50,191 nucleotides of DNA from contig BOLD01000016.1 in assembly GCA_016861345.1 (NCBI GenBank), positions 1 through 50,191 on the forward strand, in the 5' to 3' direction. The notes beneath the pieces were generated by a model. The model saw nothing but the letters and a program-made list of their open reading frames with translations. It was not told the DNA's origin and did no database searches. This stretch comes from Oligoflexia bacterium (GTDB taxonomy: Bacteria > Bdellovibrionota > Bdellovibrionia > Bdellovibrionales > Bdellovibrionaceae). This document shows, piece by piece, positions 23,788 through 33,215 of this stretch (its first letter is position 1; every line of letters begins with the position of its first letter). The translations under genes and the position numbers were made by a program.

Positions 23788-24851
23788 ATCAACTGAAGCT
23801 GTACCGACTGCCTTTCTTGTTGCTCGGGGTTCTTTCTCTGGTGGTAGGTGTATTCAGTGGGTTGGGGCGATTGGGTTGGGGAGTTTCGGTTTCGACAGAC
23901 TTTCATGGTCCCTGGATGGTTTGTGGTTTTTTGGGTGTGGTGATCAGTCTTGAACGGGCAGTAGCAACAGCCAAAGCATGGGCTTATCTGAGCCCTCTTT
24001 TTTTTGGACTGGGATCTTTATTTATTTTTTTAACAGGCAGTTTTTATGGGTCTCTTCCCTTTATGGGGATCGGATCGGTTGTACTTTTGGTGATGTTGAT
24101 TCTTTTTTATATGAAAGAGCCTCAGCCTCACAATTTGGTTTTGGTACTTGGTGTGGCGGCCTTGGCCCTTTCTATTTTGCATTTTGGATTAGATCCTCAG
24201 CGACCCATTTCAAAAGGCGTTGCGGATTGGATGCTTTTTCTGATGCTCACTATTGTTGGGGAAAGAGTTGAGCTCAGTCGATTGGTTAAAAAGCCACCTT
24301 ATGCTGACCGAGTTCTGATCCTTCTTCTTTTTCTAGCCTTTGCTTTAAATCGTTATCCTCAATTTTTGGGGTTGGTTTTCGTTTTCATCAGTATTTGGTT
24401 GTATAAATACGACTTGGCTTTTCGCACATGGAAGTTAGGCGGAATTACACGTTTTGTGGCAACTTGTTTAATCGGCGGCTATTTTTGGCTCACGATTTGT
24501 GGAGTATTAATGGCCATTTATGGCATCCCCTCTGCGGGGCCTATTTATGATGCCGTCTTGCACTCGATGTTTTTGGGCTTTGTTTTTTCCATGATATATG
24601 GCCATGCACCGATGATTTTCCCAGCAATTTTGGGGATTCGGATTCCGTTTATGAACGCTTTTTATGTTCACTTTGGACTGCTTCAGGTTTCGCTCCTCTT
24701 CAGAGTGATGGCGGATCTTCTAAATCATCCCCAGTTGAGAATGTGGACTTCGATGGTCAATGCCATAAGCCTTTTACTTTTTTTCGCAGTGACCATTTTT
24801 TCCGCCTATTCAGGCAGCAGGAAAACTTTGTCAATCAAGAATCGCACATAG
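23784..24851 (+). CDS. Multi-pass membrane protein, NnrS-like
   Basis: 355 residues from ATG 23784 (4-base overlap with the upstream stop). About ten hydrophobic segments span nearly all of the length, with paired His residues (FHGPWMVCG near 42, VLHSMFLG near 250, YGHAPMIFPAI near 268). NnrS, a membrane haem-copper protein of nitric oxide metabolism, has this layout with conserved His and GH motifs. Identity is moderate and no denitrification gene is nearby, so the family label is tentative. No terminator is seen between it and nrdJ. Confidence 0.6.
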   Translation: MNQLKLYRLPFLLLGVLSLVVGVFSGLGRLGWGVSVSTDFHGPWMVCGFLGVVISLERAVATAKAWAYLSPLFFGLGSLFIFLTGSFYGSLPFMGIGSVVLLVMLILFYMKEPQPHNLVLVLGVAALALSILHFGLDPQRPISKGVADWMLFLMLTIVGERVELSRLVKKPPYADRVLILLLFLAFALNRYPQFLGLVFVFISIWLYKYDLAFRTWKLGGITRFVATCLIGGYFWLTICGVLMAIYGIPSAGPIYDAVLHSMFLGFVFSMIYGHAPMIFPAILGIRIPFMNAFYVHFGLLQVSLLFRVMADLLNHPQLRMWTSMVNAISLLLFFAVTIFSAYSGSRKTLSIKNRT

Positions 24852-24996
24852 GGCGCAAGATCAAAATCCTACAAATTCAGCAAAGTAATTACACATTGCA
24901 TAATTGAAAAATAAACTAGGGGTAGAGAGGGTTTTTTGTTTTACAATTTTGAAAGGTTCGCATTAATTCATCTGACTAATTTGGAGGGGAACAAAT

Positions 24997-27969
24997 ATGT
25001 CTGAAGTGCAAGTGGAACGCACAGGGAAGTCGAGTCGACAAAAATCAGCATCAAGCACTGAGAAAAGCGCAGCTAAGGGAGCGGATAAAGGAAACAAGAC
25101 AGTTTCTATTAAGCCTTTCTTCGTCGCTCCGAACGAAAATCCATATGATCAAGTGAAATGGGTTGCTCGTACAAGCTCTGTTAAGGATGCCGATGGGAAG
25201 CCATTATATGAACAGGATGTGATTGCTCCAGAAAGCTGGTCTCAACTTGCTGTGGATATCGCTGCTGGAAAGTATTTCCGCCGTGCTGGGGTTCCAGGCG
25301 CCGGATTTGAAACTTCTGTACGAAGCCTTGTTCACCGAATTGCTCACACGATTAAAAATGCCGGTGTGAACCTGGGTGGGTACTTTGCTTCTGCTCAAGA
25401 GGCTGAGACTTTTGAAAAAGAATTAGCTCATATATTGATTCAACAAAAAGGTGCTTTCAATAGCCCTGTTTGGTTTAACTGCGGTCTTTATCATGAGTAC
25501 GGAATCAGTGGTGGAAAAGGCCAGTATGCTTGGGATTTTAAAGTGGGTGCGCCGACTGAGCGTATGAATGCTTTTGAAAACCCTCAGTGTTCAGCTTGCT
25601 TCATTCAAGGTGTTGAAGATGATTTGATGAGCATCTTTGAATTAGCAAAGAAAGAATCACGAATTTTCAAATTCGGATCAGGCACAGGTTCAAACTTCTC
25701 TCGACTTCGTGGTCGCCAAGAAAAACTTTCAGGCGGAGGCCATAGCTCTGGTCTGATGAGCTTCTTGCAAGTTCTTGATCGTGGCGCGGGAGCAACGAAA
25801 TCAGGTGGAACAACAAGACGAGCAGCCAAGATGGTTTGCTTAGATATGGATCACCCAGAGATTGAAGATTTTATTACTTGGAAGCAAAAAGAAGAGAAAA
25901 AAGTTTCTGCTCTTGTTAGCGCTGGGTATAGCTCTGACTTCAGTGGTGAAGCTTACTCAACTGTGAGCGGTCAGAATTCAAACAATTCAATTCGTGTCAC
26001 AGATGAATTTATGAAGGCTGTAGCTGAAGATAAGAATTGGGAAACAAAAGCAAGAACAACTGGTGAAACAATTGATACTTACAAGGCTAGAGATCTTTGG
26101 AATAAAGTGGCTGAAGCAGCTTGGACTTGTGGTGACCCAGGAATTCAGTTCGATGATACCATTCAGAAGTGGCACACTTGTCTTGATACGGATCGTATCC
26201 ACGCTTCAAATCCATGTTCTGAGTTCATGTTCTTGGACGATACAGCTTGTAACTTGTCCTCAATCAATTTGCTCAAGTTCTTAGATGAGACAGGACACTT
26301 TGATACTGTTGGCTACAAGCATGCAGCTCGCGTTCTTTTGACTGCACAAGAAATTCTTGTGGATTTCTCAAGCTATCCGACAAAAGAAATTGCTCAGAAC
26401 TCTCATGACTATCGTCCTTTGGGATTAGGTTATGCGAATCTGGGAACAATGTTGATGGTTAAGGGAATCCCTTACGGATCAGACGAAGCTGTTGCTTGGA
26501 CATCTTTCGTGACGGGCCTTATGACTGGCGAAGCTTATGCTGTTAGTGCTGAGCTTGCTCAGAAAAAAGGTGCCTTCGCAGGATACGAGCACAATAAACA
26601 ATCAACTTTACGAGTCCTCAATCAGCACCGAGATGAATTGGATAAAGTTTCTTGGATGTATCTTGATGAGAACTACAAGAACGAAGCTTATCGTGCTTGG
26701 AATGAAGCTATTGATAAAGCTGAAAAGTACGGAGTTCGCAATGCTCAGGTCACTGTTCTTGCTCCAACAGGAACAATTGGTCTTTTGATGGATTGTGATA
26801 CCACTGGTATTGAACCTGATTTTTCTCTTGTAAAGTTCAAAAAACTTTATGGTGGTGGATACATTAAGATTGTGAACCAATCTGTTCCCCGTGCGCTGAA
26901 GACTTTGGGTTACTCTGATGAAGAGATCAAAGCGATTGAGCAATACGCGATGGAAGAGATGACGATCGAAGGCGCTCCAGGGCTCAAAGAAGAGCATTTG
27001 CCAATTTTTGATTGTGCAAATCCATCAGGTCCAAAGGGCACAAGATACATTGCTCCGATGGGTCACTTAAAGATGATGGCTGCAGCTCAGCCTTTCTTGA
27101 GCGGTGCGATCTCTAAAACAGTAAATATGCCAAATCAGTCAACTGTTGAAGACATTAAAGACATCTACATGAAGTCATGGGAGATGGGTCTTAAGGCAGT
27201 CGCGATCTATCGTGATGGCAGTAAGATGTCTCAACCGCTTTCTCAGAAGAAAGAAGACACAGCTGGTTCTGATGTTCCAACTGGAAAATATAAATATACC
27301 GAAGATGATCTCAAGAAGGCCGTAGAAGAGGCTCTCGCGAATTCACCAAGCCGTAAGCGTCGTATGCCAAACCGCCGTGGTGGTTTGACTTGGGAGGCCA
27401 CAGTGGGCGGTCAGAAAGTGTTCTTGCGAACAGGCGAGTACGCAGATGGATCACTTGGTGAGATTTTCATTGATATGCACAAAGAGGGCGCGGCTTTCAG
27501 AAGCATGCTGAACTGCTTTGCGATTTCTGTATCGATGGGTCTTCAGTATGGTGTTCCTCTTCAGGAGCTTGTTGATAAGTTCACGTTCACACGTTTTGAA
27601 CCACAAGGTGTTGTGAACCATCCGAACATCAAAACAGCAACAAGTATCATTGACTACATCTTCCGTGTGCTGGGAATGGAATACCTTAAGAAGTATGACT
27701 TCCTTCAGGTCAAACCAGATCACACCAAGCTGACGAGTGGTGGAACGACTGCAGTGGCTTCAGCAGGTGCTGGTGCAATGAAGGCGGGTGAGGCTGCCTA
27801 CATCGCTCCTTCACACGAGCAAATGCAGATGGGCCTTGATAATCCCAATGACTACTTTGCGAACTTGATGGGCGATGCTCCACCATGTTCAGAGTGTGGT
27901 CACACCACAGTGAGAAACGGAACTTGCTACCGTTGTTTGAACTGCGGTAACTCGATGGGCTGTTCGTAA
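24997..27969 (+). CDS. nrdJ: Adenosylcobalamin-dependent (class II) ribonucleotide reductase
   Basis: 990 residues. The class II features are an N-terminal catalytic region with NSPVWFNCG (about 152-160, the redox Cys), NPCSEFMF (about 405) and the catalytic barrel; a vitamin-B12-reductase-type C-terminal part; and a Cys-rich end ([18 protein letters not shown]) that is the zinc-ribbon/disulphide-exchange tail. It converts ribonucleotides to deoxyribonucleotides and needs B12, not oxygen. It starts at ATG 24997 behind GGAGGGG. No B12 riboswitch was seen in the 145-base leader; a weak sigma-70 site at 24940-24968 (TTTACA, 17 bases, TTAATT) is possible. A terminator follows at 28003. The first 30 residues are low-complexity and charged. 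Confidence 0.95.
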   Translation: MSEVQVERTGKSSRQKSASSTEKSAAKGADKGNKTVSIKPFFVAPNENPYDQVKWVARTSSVKDADGKPLYEQDVIAPESWSQLAVDIAAGKYFRRAGVPGAGFETSVRSLVHRIAHTIKNAGVNLGGYFASAQEAETFEKELAHILIQQKGAFNSPVWFNCGLYHEYGISGGKGQYAWDFKVGAPTERMNAFENPQCSACFIQGVEDDLMSIFELAKKESRIFKFGSGTGSNFSRLRGRQEKLSGGGHSSGLMSFLQVLDRGAGATKSGGTTRRAAKMVCLDMDHPEIEDFITWKQKEEKKVSALVSAGYSSDFSGEAYSTVSGQNSNNSIRVTDEFMKAVAEDKNWETKARTTGETIDTYKARDLWNKVAEAAWTCGDPGIQFDDTIQKWHTCLDTDRIHASNPCSEFMFLDDTACNLSSINLLKFLDETGHFDTVGYKHAARVLLTAQEILVDFSSYPTKEIAQNSHDYRPLGLGYANLGTMLMVKGIPYGSDEAVAWTSFVTGLMTGEAYAVSAELAQKKGAFAGYEHNKQSTLRVLNQHRDELDKVSWMYLDENYKNEAYRAWNEAIDKAEKYGVRNAQVTVLAPTGTIGLLMDCDTTGIEPDFSLVKFKKLYGGGYIKIVNQSVPRALKTLGYSDEEIKAIEQYAMEEMTIEGAPGLKEEHLPIFDCANPSGPKGTRYIAPMGHLKMMAAAQPFLSGAISKTVNMPNQSTVEDIKDIYMKSWEMGLKAVAIYRDGSKMSQPLSQKKEDTAGSDVPTGKYKYTEDDLKKAVEEALANSPSRKRRMPNRRGGLTWEATVGGQKVFLRTGEYADGSLGEIFIDMHKEGAAFRSMLNCFAISVSMGLQYGVPLQELVDKFTFTRFEPQGVVNHPNIKTATSIIDYIFRVLGMEYLKKYDFLQVKPDHTKLTSGGTTAVASAGAGAMKAGEAAYIAPSHEQMQMGLDNPNDYFANLMGDAPPCSECGHTTVRNGTCYRCLNCGNSMGCS

Positions 27970-28002
27970 GACGCTCATTTTCCATTACAAATTGAAGCAA
28001 GA

Positions 28003-28028
28003 AACCCGCTGATGAGGCGGGTTTTTTG
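28003..28028 (+). terminator. Rho-independent terminator after nrdJ
   Basis: The arms AACCCGC (28003-28009) and GCGGGTT (28017-28023) form a 7-bp stem around a 7-base loop, followed by a T-run (GTTTTTTGTT). It lies 33 bases after the nrdJ stop and matches the stem of a second terminator at 28305. Confidence 0.9.
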
Positions 28029-28130
28029 TTTTCAAGGTGCTCCTCGCGAGCTTCACCATCCTTGTGATCCCGAACAATCCCTACATGATTTCAAGTCATT
28101 TCGGGTGGCCCACAGACCAATTTGATGTAC

Positions 28131-28268
28131 TTAAGCCCAGGACAATAGAATCTGAATAATTTTGAAGATTTGAATCAAGAGAATCGTCACAAGAACGAAA
28201 AAGTCGATCCAGACCTTCATTTTTTTCAGCTTCAGCCGATACTTTGAACAAGGTATCTTGTTCGTCAT
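28131..28268 (-). CDS. 45-residue small membrane protein
   Basis: The minus-strand ATG (complement of 28266-28268) follows a perfect AAGGAGGT and reads MTNKIPCSKYRLKLKKMKVW, then a single membrane helix (about 20-45, FFVLVTILLIQIFKIIQILL). The basic stretch before the helix predicts the N-terminus in the cytoplasm. The ribosome site and the membrane layout make this convincing despite its size. Another frame on the same strand (28096-28335) is longer but has no such features. Confidence 0.7.
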   Translation of the reverse strand: MTNKIPCSKYRLKLKKMKVWIDFFVLVTILLIQIFKIIQILLSWA

Positions 28269-28304
28269 ACAGACCTCCTTGGTTAGAAGGAGATTGTCTG
28301 GGAA

Positions 28305-28330
28305 AACCCGCGAGAAGCGGGTTTTTTCTT
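28305..28330 (+). terminator. Rho-independent terminator-like hairpin
   Basis: The arms AACCCGC (28305-28311) and GCGGGTT (28317-28323) surround a 5-base loop and precede a T-run (TTTTTTCTTTTC). The stem is identical to the nrdJ terminator 300 bases away. No plus-strand gene ends just before it, so it may end a small RNA, serve as a backup for read-through from nrdJ, or act on the minus strand ahead of the small membrane protein. Confidence 0.65.
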
Positions 28331-28401
28331 TTCAAAGCCTGGTCCTGGTTTATATCAATTTAAATTGAGTTGATGTTCGAATCCGGTCCGAGAGGACGAT
28401 T

Positions 28402-28605
28402 TTAATAACCCACTTTTTTTATTCTTGAACTCGTCTGAGTGAGCAGAACCATCTTGCGATTTTTATTCTTGTAAGATGGCGAGGCAATCTTTCGAGTGAT
28501 TTTTTCATCCATCGATTCGCTCAGTGGTTTGTTTGTCAGCATGGCGACCAGAATTAGTGCAGTGATTGCTAAAAATAGTCTTAGTGCTTCGTGCTTGGCA
28601 GTCAT
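28402..28605 (-). CDS. 67-residue membrane protein
   Basis: The start is at complement 28603-28605 behind AAGGAG and GGGGGA; an upstream ATG at 28668 would add 21 residues without a better site. A short N-terminus (MTAKHEAL) leads into one membrane helix (about 9-24, LFLAITALILVAMLTN), then a basic soluble tail (MDEKITRKIAS, YKNKNRKMV). It points the same way as the 45-residue protein. Function unknown. Confidence 0.6.
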   Translation of the reverse strand: MTAKHEALRLFLAITALILVAMLTNKPLSESMDEKITRKIASPSYKNKNRKMVLLTQTSSRIKKVGY

Positions 28606-28719
28606 ATTTTCCCCCGCTCCTTTTCCGCTGGAGCCACAGACATCCAAGCAAGGTACAGGCCAGGTCAATTGGGTGTGGGTTCAATTGTAGCTTGGAGCCA
28701 AGAGAAGGGCTTGCAGGTT

Positions 28720-29106
28720 TTACACTGTGGTGATGCAAAATGCGGCTGAGCCCTGTGGAGTGGGCTGTTTCAGCTGAGAGACTTTTCTATTTGAACCAGA
28801 GCCGAAAGTGATCTCGACTTTTTCTTGTGGATTTGCTTGAGCCAGAAAATTGAGTGCATTGGTTTTTATTTTTTCTGGAATGGCAAACTCAAGGGTGTCC
28901 TTGGTGAAAAGGAATGGATAATTCTGAAGAAATTCAGTCGTAAACTTTTTAAGAATTGGTTCTTGGGCCGGAGAAAAATGAATACGTCCAAAGAGCCAAT
29001 CACTGGGCAGAGGGTAATATTGATCATCTGGAAGATTGATAAAGAAATCCTCTGACGAGGGCATTTTAAAATCGCAGGCTCGGTTTGATGAATCGGAATC
29101 CGTCAT
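28720..29106 (-). CDS. Hypothetical protein, 128 residues
   Basis: The start overlaps the YjbQ-like stop (ATGA), so the two are probably one operon. It is soluble, with a charged start (MTDSDSSNRACDFKMPSSED) and a middle rich in aromatic residues and Pro (INLPDDQYYPLPSDWLF). No motif recognised. The coupling with a conserved gene supports it. Confidence 0.65.
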   Translation of the reverse strand: MTDSDSSNRACDFKMPSSEDFFINLPDDQYYPLPSDWLFGRIHFSPAQEPILKKFTTEFLQNYPFLFTKDTLEFAIPEKIKTNALNFLAQANPQEKVEITFGSGSNRKVSQLKQPTPQGSAAFCITTV

Positions 29107-29618
29107 GAATGTTGAGCAAGTCCTGTGATTTTCACCAAAATCCGCTTGTGTCTAAGTCCATCAAACTCGGCGTAAAAGATCTGCTGCCAAGGACCGAAAT
29201 CCAATTTTCCCTTGGTGATGGGCACCATGATCTGATGATTGGTCAGATAAGATTTCATATGGGCGTCGCCGTTGTCTTCTCCGGTTTTGTGGTGCTCGTA
29301 TGCTGAGCCAAATGGAGCCAGTTTCTCAATCCATTTTGAAATGTCAGAGAGAAGCCCGCTTTCAGCATCATTGACATAAATGCCTGCAGTGATGTGCATG
29401 GCTCCAACATAGCAGAATCCATCTTGGACTTTGGAGCGATGAAGAACTTCATTGACTCGATCGGTGATATTCACAAGGGCATAGCGCTTTGGAATTTTCA
29501 CAACTAAATATTCAGTGTGGTGAATTTGGGGCCCGTGTTGGACGTGGTCGCCTTTTTCATAGGTTTCAAATCCGGGGCAGTTCGAAGGATTCAGGAGCCA
29601 ATCTTGAGTTTGAAGCAT
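29103..29618 (-). CDS. yjbQ: YjbQ/UPF0047 family protein
   Basis: 171 residues. Conserved features of the family are visible: VKIPKRYALVNITDRVN (about 40-56), GFCYVGAMHITAGIYVND (about 67-84), and a late HHKTGEDNGDAHMKSYLTNH, then GKLDFGPWQQIFYAEFDG. The His-rich patches are thought to bind a metal. Members have been reported to have thiamine phosphate synthase activity; the physiological role is unsettled. It is the first gene of the pair with 28720-29106. Confidence 0.85.
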   Translation of the reverse strand: MLQTQDWLLNPSNCPGFETYEKGDHVQHGPQIHHTEYLVVKIPKRYALVNITDRVNEVLHRSKVQDGFCYVGAMHITAGIYVNDAESGLLSDISKWIEKLAPFGSAYEHHKTGEDNGDAHMKSYLTNHQIMVPITKGKLDFGPWQQIFYAEFDGLRHKRILVKITGLAQHS

Positions 29619-29877
29619 GTCTCACCTCGATTGATAGAGTGTCTTGCTTGTCTCTTAGTCATACAGCGGTGTTTGAGACGAATCAAAGTAGGGCGTAGAA
29701 ATACTGGACAATATGCTCTGAGTCGACAAGAGTTCGACACCGACTAAGCCTTGGAAAAGTGGCCGCTTCATTAATAACGCGTCAAGTCAATATGCAAATA
29801 TAGCCAGTGATTTCAATGGGTTGTTTATTTCACACAGTCTTGTGAATAGGGTCCAGCTCATGTAGCCTGATACCACT

Positions 29878-30186
29878 ATGCCAGCAAGAAATGAGAACCC
29901 CAAAAAACCCCAAGAACTTTCAGTCTCTCATGTTCGACGCTGTCATGTCTGTGGGACAGTGAACGAAGCCGAGGGCTCAGCAATCGTTAAATGCTCAAAG
30001 TGCAGAAAGCATCTTGCGCCTTTTTACTTCTTCGAGGAAAGTAAGTTAGAAGGTCTCGCAGATAATGGTCTGTATATGAGCCAAGTGAAATCATCTGCGA
30101 CCACGGTCCCTATATGGGGACTCAGTACCTATTGGGTAGGGGTCAAAGATGAAAGTCACACTGGAAGAAATAAAAAAGGCGCGTGA
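29878..30186 (+). CDS. Zinc-ribbon protein, 102 residues
   Basis: Two CxxC pairs (CHVCGTV about 22-28, CSKCRKHL about 39-46) define a zinc ribbon resembling those of RNA or DNA binding proteins. The rest is polar. Its last 38 bases overlap the threonine dehydratase start, so the two may be coupled, or the true stop may lie in a shorter protein. The 259 bases before it (29619-29877) contain no other gene and hold divergent promoter space. Confidence 0.6.
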   Translation: MPARNENPKKPQELSVSHVRRCHVCGTVNEAEGSAIVKCSKCRKHLAPFYFFEESKLEGLADNGLYMSQVKSSATTVPIWGLSTYWVGVKDESHTGRNKKGA

Positions 30187-31354
30187 AACAATTCGTCCGG
30201 TGATCCGCCACACTGAGATTGAAAAAAGTTTTTCTTCATCAAAGAGGGTTGGGACAGAAGTTTACTACAAGTATGAGAATGCTCAGTTTACTGGAAGTTT
30301 TAAATTGCGTGGTGCTTATAATAAAATTGCTAACCTAACTTCTGAGGAAAAGAAAAAGGGAGTCGTTGCAAGCTCGGCTGGAAATCATGCCCAGGGAGTT
30401 GCCTTTTCCGCACACAAAGCTCAAGTTCAATCAACTATTGTGATGCCAGCCACAGCTCCGCTTATTAAGGTTGAAGCCACAAAAGATTATGGCGCCGAGG
30501 TCGTACTTCATGGTGATATCTATGACGAAGCCTATGAAAAGGCTCGTGAGCTTGAAAAAGAAAAGGGTCTGACTTTTGTTCATCCTTATGAAGATCCCTT
30601 AGTGATTGCAGGACAAGGGACAATTGGCCTTGAGATTTTAGAAAAACTTCCCGATCTCGAATCCCTTGTTGTACCAGTTGGGGGTGGTGGACTCATTAGC
30701 GGAGTTGCTACCGCCGTGAAATCGATTAATCCCAAAATCAAAGTCTACGGAGTCCAATCGGCCCTTGCTCCAGGAATGGCCGATCTTTTTCACAAGAAGG
30801 CGTTGAAGGAGCCTCTTCGAAAAATTTCTACGATTGCTGATGGGATTGCCGTAAAGAAGCCATCTCAAATGATGTATGAGACTTATATCTCCAAATACGT
30901 CGATGATATGGTGACTGTTACTGATGATGAAATCGCAGATGCGATTGTTGCTCTTTTAGAGAGAGCTAAAACTGTGACAGAGGGGTCAGGTGCTGCGGGC
31001 GTGGCGGCTCTATTTAATCGTCAATTAAAACTGGGAAGAAAAACCTGTATTCTTCTAAGCGGTGGAAATATCGATTTGAATATTATTGAAAAAGTCATTG
31101 AGAAGGGTTTGATCCACAAAGGTCGAGTGGCCGCTCTGTCTGTTGTTGTGGATGACATGCCGGGGACTTTAAGTAAGCTCACCAAAATTATTGCTGATCA
31201 AAAAGCCAATGTGCTTGAGGTTCACCATGACCGTTTGTCGCAGGGATTGTTTTTAAGAGAAACTCGGGTGGATTTTGTACTGGAGACCACAAGCGCTGAT
31301 CATATTCAGCAAATCAAGGCAGCCATGCTTGCCATGGGCGCTCGAATTCTATAA
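30149..31354 (+). CDS. ilvA: Threonine ammonia-lyase (threonine dehydratase) with an ACT domain
   Basis: 401 residues. The PLP-binding Lys lies in TGSFKLRGAYN (about 48-58), the phosphate-binding glycine loop is GGGGLISGVATAV, and the C-terminal ACT regulatory domain begins near 325 (LSVVVDDMPGTLSKLTKII). It deaminates threonine to 2-oxobutanoate, the first committed step of isoleucine synthesis; the ACT domain suggests feedback control. The short one-ACT form resembles TdcB-like/IlvA2 enzymes, so the gene symbol is approximate. TAGGGGT lies about 7 bases before ATG 30149. Confidence 0.85.
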   Translation: MKVTLEEIKKARETIRPVIRHTEIEKSFSSSKRVGTEVYYKYENAQFTGSFKLRGAYNKIANLTSEEKKKGVVASSAGNHAQGVAFSAHKAQVQSTIVMPATAPLIKVEATKDYGAEVVLHGDIYDEAYEKARELEKEKGLTFVHPYEDPLVIAGQGTIGLEILEKLPDLESLVVPVGGGGLISGVATAVKSINPKIKVYGVQSALAPGMADLFHKKALKEPLRKISTIADGIAVKKPSQMMYETYISKYVDDMVTVTDDEIADAIVALLERAKTVTEGSGAAGVAALFNRQLKLGRKTCILLSGGNIDLNIIEKVIEKGLIHKGRVAALSVVVDDMPGTLSKLTKIIADQKANVLEVHHDRLSQGLFLRETRVDFVLETTSADHIQQIKAAMLAMGARIL

Positions 31355-31362
31355 AAGATGTC

Positions 31363-33207
31363 ATGAATTTACTTCAACTCACGCAGGGCTCAAAACAGTA
31401 TGGATCAAAAGTTCTTTTTGATCAGGCTCGGTTTTCCATCAACGAAGGCGAGCATGTGGGAGTTATTGGACCGAATGGAGCGGGAAAGACGACACTGTTT
31501 AAGATTCTCGTGGGTCATGAGCATCTGGATTCAGGCGAAATAATAAAATCTAAATCTCTCAAAATTGGATACCTCGAGCAAGAGGCTCATGAACCTGAGC
31601 AAATGACAGGTGAAGAGCTGATTCAGAAAAATATCATGCTGCCTCTTTGGGAGCTGAAAGAATTAGGGCGCGAGTTAGGATTAACAGATCAACACTTTGA
31701 ATCTCCGTTGGCAAGTTTAAGTGGTGGCTATCGGATGCGGATGAAGTTGTTATCCTTAATTGGACAAGAGCCCAATTTGATGCTGCTTGATGAGCCGACG
31801 AATTTTTTGGATTTAGAAAGTATTCTGGCTTTAGAAAACTTTCTTCAAAGTTACAAGGGCGCATTTTTACTGATCTCGCATGACCGCGAATTTTTACGTC
31901 GAACAACGGATCACACGCTCGAAGTCGAGGCCGGAGACATCACTAAGTTTCCAGGCCACATTGATGATTACTTTGAACAAAAAGCTCAATTAAGAACCAT
32001 CCTCGAAGCTCAAGCTGCCAATCAAGAAAATAAAAGAAAGAGTATTCAAGAATTTGTCGATCGCTTTGGGGCAAAAGCAACAAAGGCTCGTCAGGCCCAA
32101 TCTCGATTGAAGCAACTTGAAAAAATGGAAAAGATCGAAATTAAAGATCTTCCAGTGCGAGCAAGAATTCAGATTCCACCGCCCATTCACACAGGAAAAG
32201 AGACTCTGAATCTAACAAGCTGTGATTTGGGTTATGGAGATAAAATTGTTGTTCGAGATTGTACCCTTCGGTTAGAAAAAGGCGCTCATCTGGGTGTTGT
32301 GGGCTACAATGGGGCCGGGAAATCAACATTGCTCAAATCCTTGGCGGGGCGTTTGCCACTCTTAAAGGGACAGTATCAGTTGGGCTATCAAGTGAGTCTT
32401 TCTTATTACGCTCAGCATGTGGCTGAAGAGCTTTCACCCACAGCGACAGTTTTAGATTGTCTGCAGATGGCAGCTCACCCCGAAGTGACCAGGCAGGATA
32501 TTCTCAATATCGCAGGCTCGCTTCTTTTTTCTGGAGATGCTTTAGAGAAAAAAATAAAAGTTTTATCTGGTGGTGAAAAGTCTCGTGTGGCCTTAGGACA
32601 AATTCTTTTAAAACGAAGCCCCTTGCTTTTGATGGATGAGCCGACAAACCATTTGGATTTTGACACTGTTGAGGCCTTAACAGAGGCTCTTCGCGAGTAC
32701 TCAGGCACCATCGTCGTTGTCAGTCACGACCGGGGCTTTATCGGCCGGATAGCAACGCAAATATTAGAAATCAGAAATGGGCGAGCAGAAGTTTATCCAG
32801 GAACCTATGATGATTATGTGTGGAGTTTAGAGCGTGGAGCACTGAAAGCCAGAGAAGAGAACGAGCAGGCTCAGCAGAAATCAAAAGCTTCTCCGTCAGT
32901 AAAATCCATGCAAAGCCAGGAAATAGCTCCGCCGAAATTAAATGCCCATGAAGAGTTTAAAAAATATCAGTCTCAGGTTCGAGAATTAGAAAGAAAGATT
33001 CTCAAAACTGAGGAACTTTTGCATCAGCAAAATCAAAAGCTGTCTCAGCTCAATAATGAGCTATTAACAGCTCAGGGCGCTCAGACCACAAAGTTGGGGC
33101 AGGATGTCGGTCTTTGTTACCAAGAAATTCAAAAACTTGAAGATATTTTAATGAATCACATGGAAACTCTTGAAAATCTTCAGGCTCAGCAGACTGCCAA
33201 GAAATAA
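31363..33207 (+). CDS. ABC-F family ATPase (Uup/EttA-like)
   Basis: 614 residues with two ABC domains and no membrane domain. Walker A motifs are GPNGAGKTT (about 37-45) and GYNGAGKST (about 317-325). Signature motifs are LSGGYRMR (about 121) and LSGGEKSR (about 404), with Walker B LLLDEPTNFLD and LLMDEPTNHLD. The linker between them is a charged helix (about 220-275), as in ABC-F factors that act on the ribosome. The C-terminal coiled coil (about 520-614) resembles Uup. It starts 9 bases after ilvA and ends 8 bases from the convergent hyuB-like gene, with no clear terminator between. Confidence 0.92.
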   Translation: MNLLQLTQGSKQYGSKVLFDQARFSINEGEHVGVIGPNGAGKTTLFKILVGHEHLDSGEIIKSKSLKIGYLEQEAHEPEQMTGEELIQKNIMLPLWELKELGRELGLTDQHFESPLASLSGGYRMRMKLLSLIGQEPNLMLLDEPTNFLDLESILALENFLQSYKGAFLLISHDREFLRRTTDHTLEVEAGDITKFPGHIDDYFEQKAQLRTILEAQAANQENKRKSIQEFVDRFGAKATKARQAQSRLKQLEKMEKIEIKDLPVRARIQIPPPIHTGKETLNLTSCDLGYGDKIVVRDCTLRLEKGAHLGVVGYNGAGKSTLLKSLAGRLPLLKGQYQLGYQVSLSYYAQHVAEELSPTATVLDCLQMAAHPEVTRQDILNIAGSLLFSGDALEKKIKVLSGGEKSRVALGQILLKRSPLLLMDEPTNHLDFDTVEALTEALREYSGTIVVVSHDRGFIGRIATQILEIRNGRAEVYPGTYDDYVWSLERGALKAREENEQAQQKSKASPSVKSMQSQEIAPPKLNAHEEFKKYQSQVRELERKILKTEELLHQQNQKLSQLNNELLTAQGAQTTKLGQDVGLCYQEIQKLEDILMNHMETLENLQAQQTAKK

Positions 33208-33215
33208 TTTTAATT

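Noticed and set aside
24852..24996. B12 riboswitch before the B12-dependent nrdJ
   Set aside because: The leader has no B12-box-like sequence and is too short for the usual fold.
28096..28335. 79-residue minus-strand frame over the small membrane protein
   Set aside because: It lacks a ribosome site and membrane or domain features, while the 45-residue frame on the same strand has a perfect ribosome site and a clear helix.
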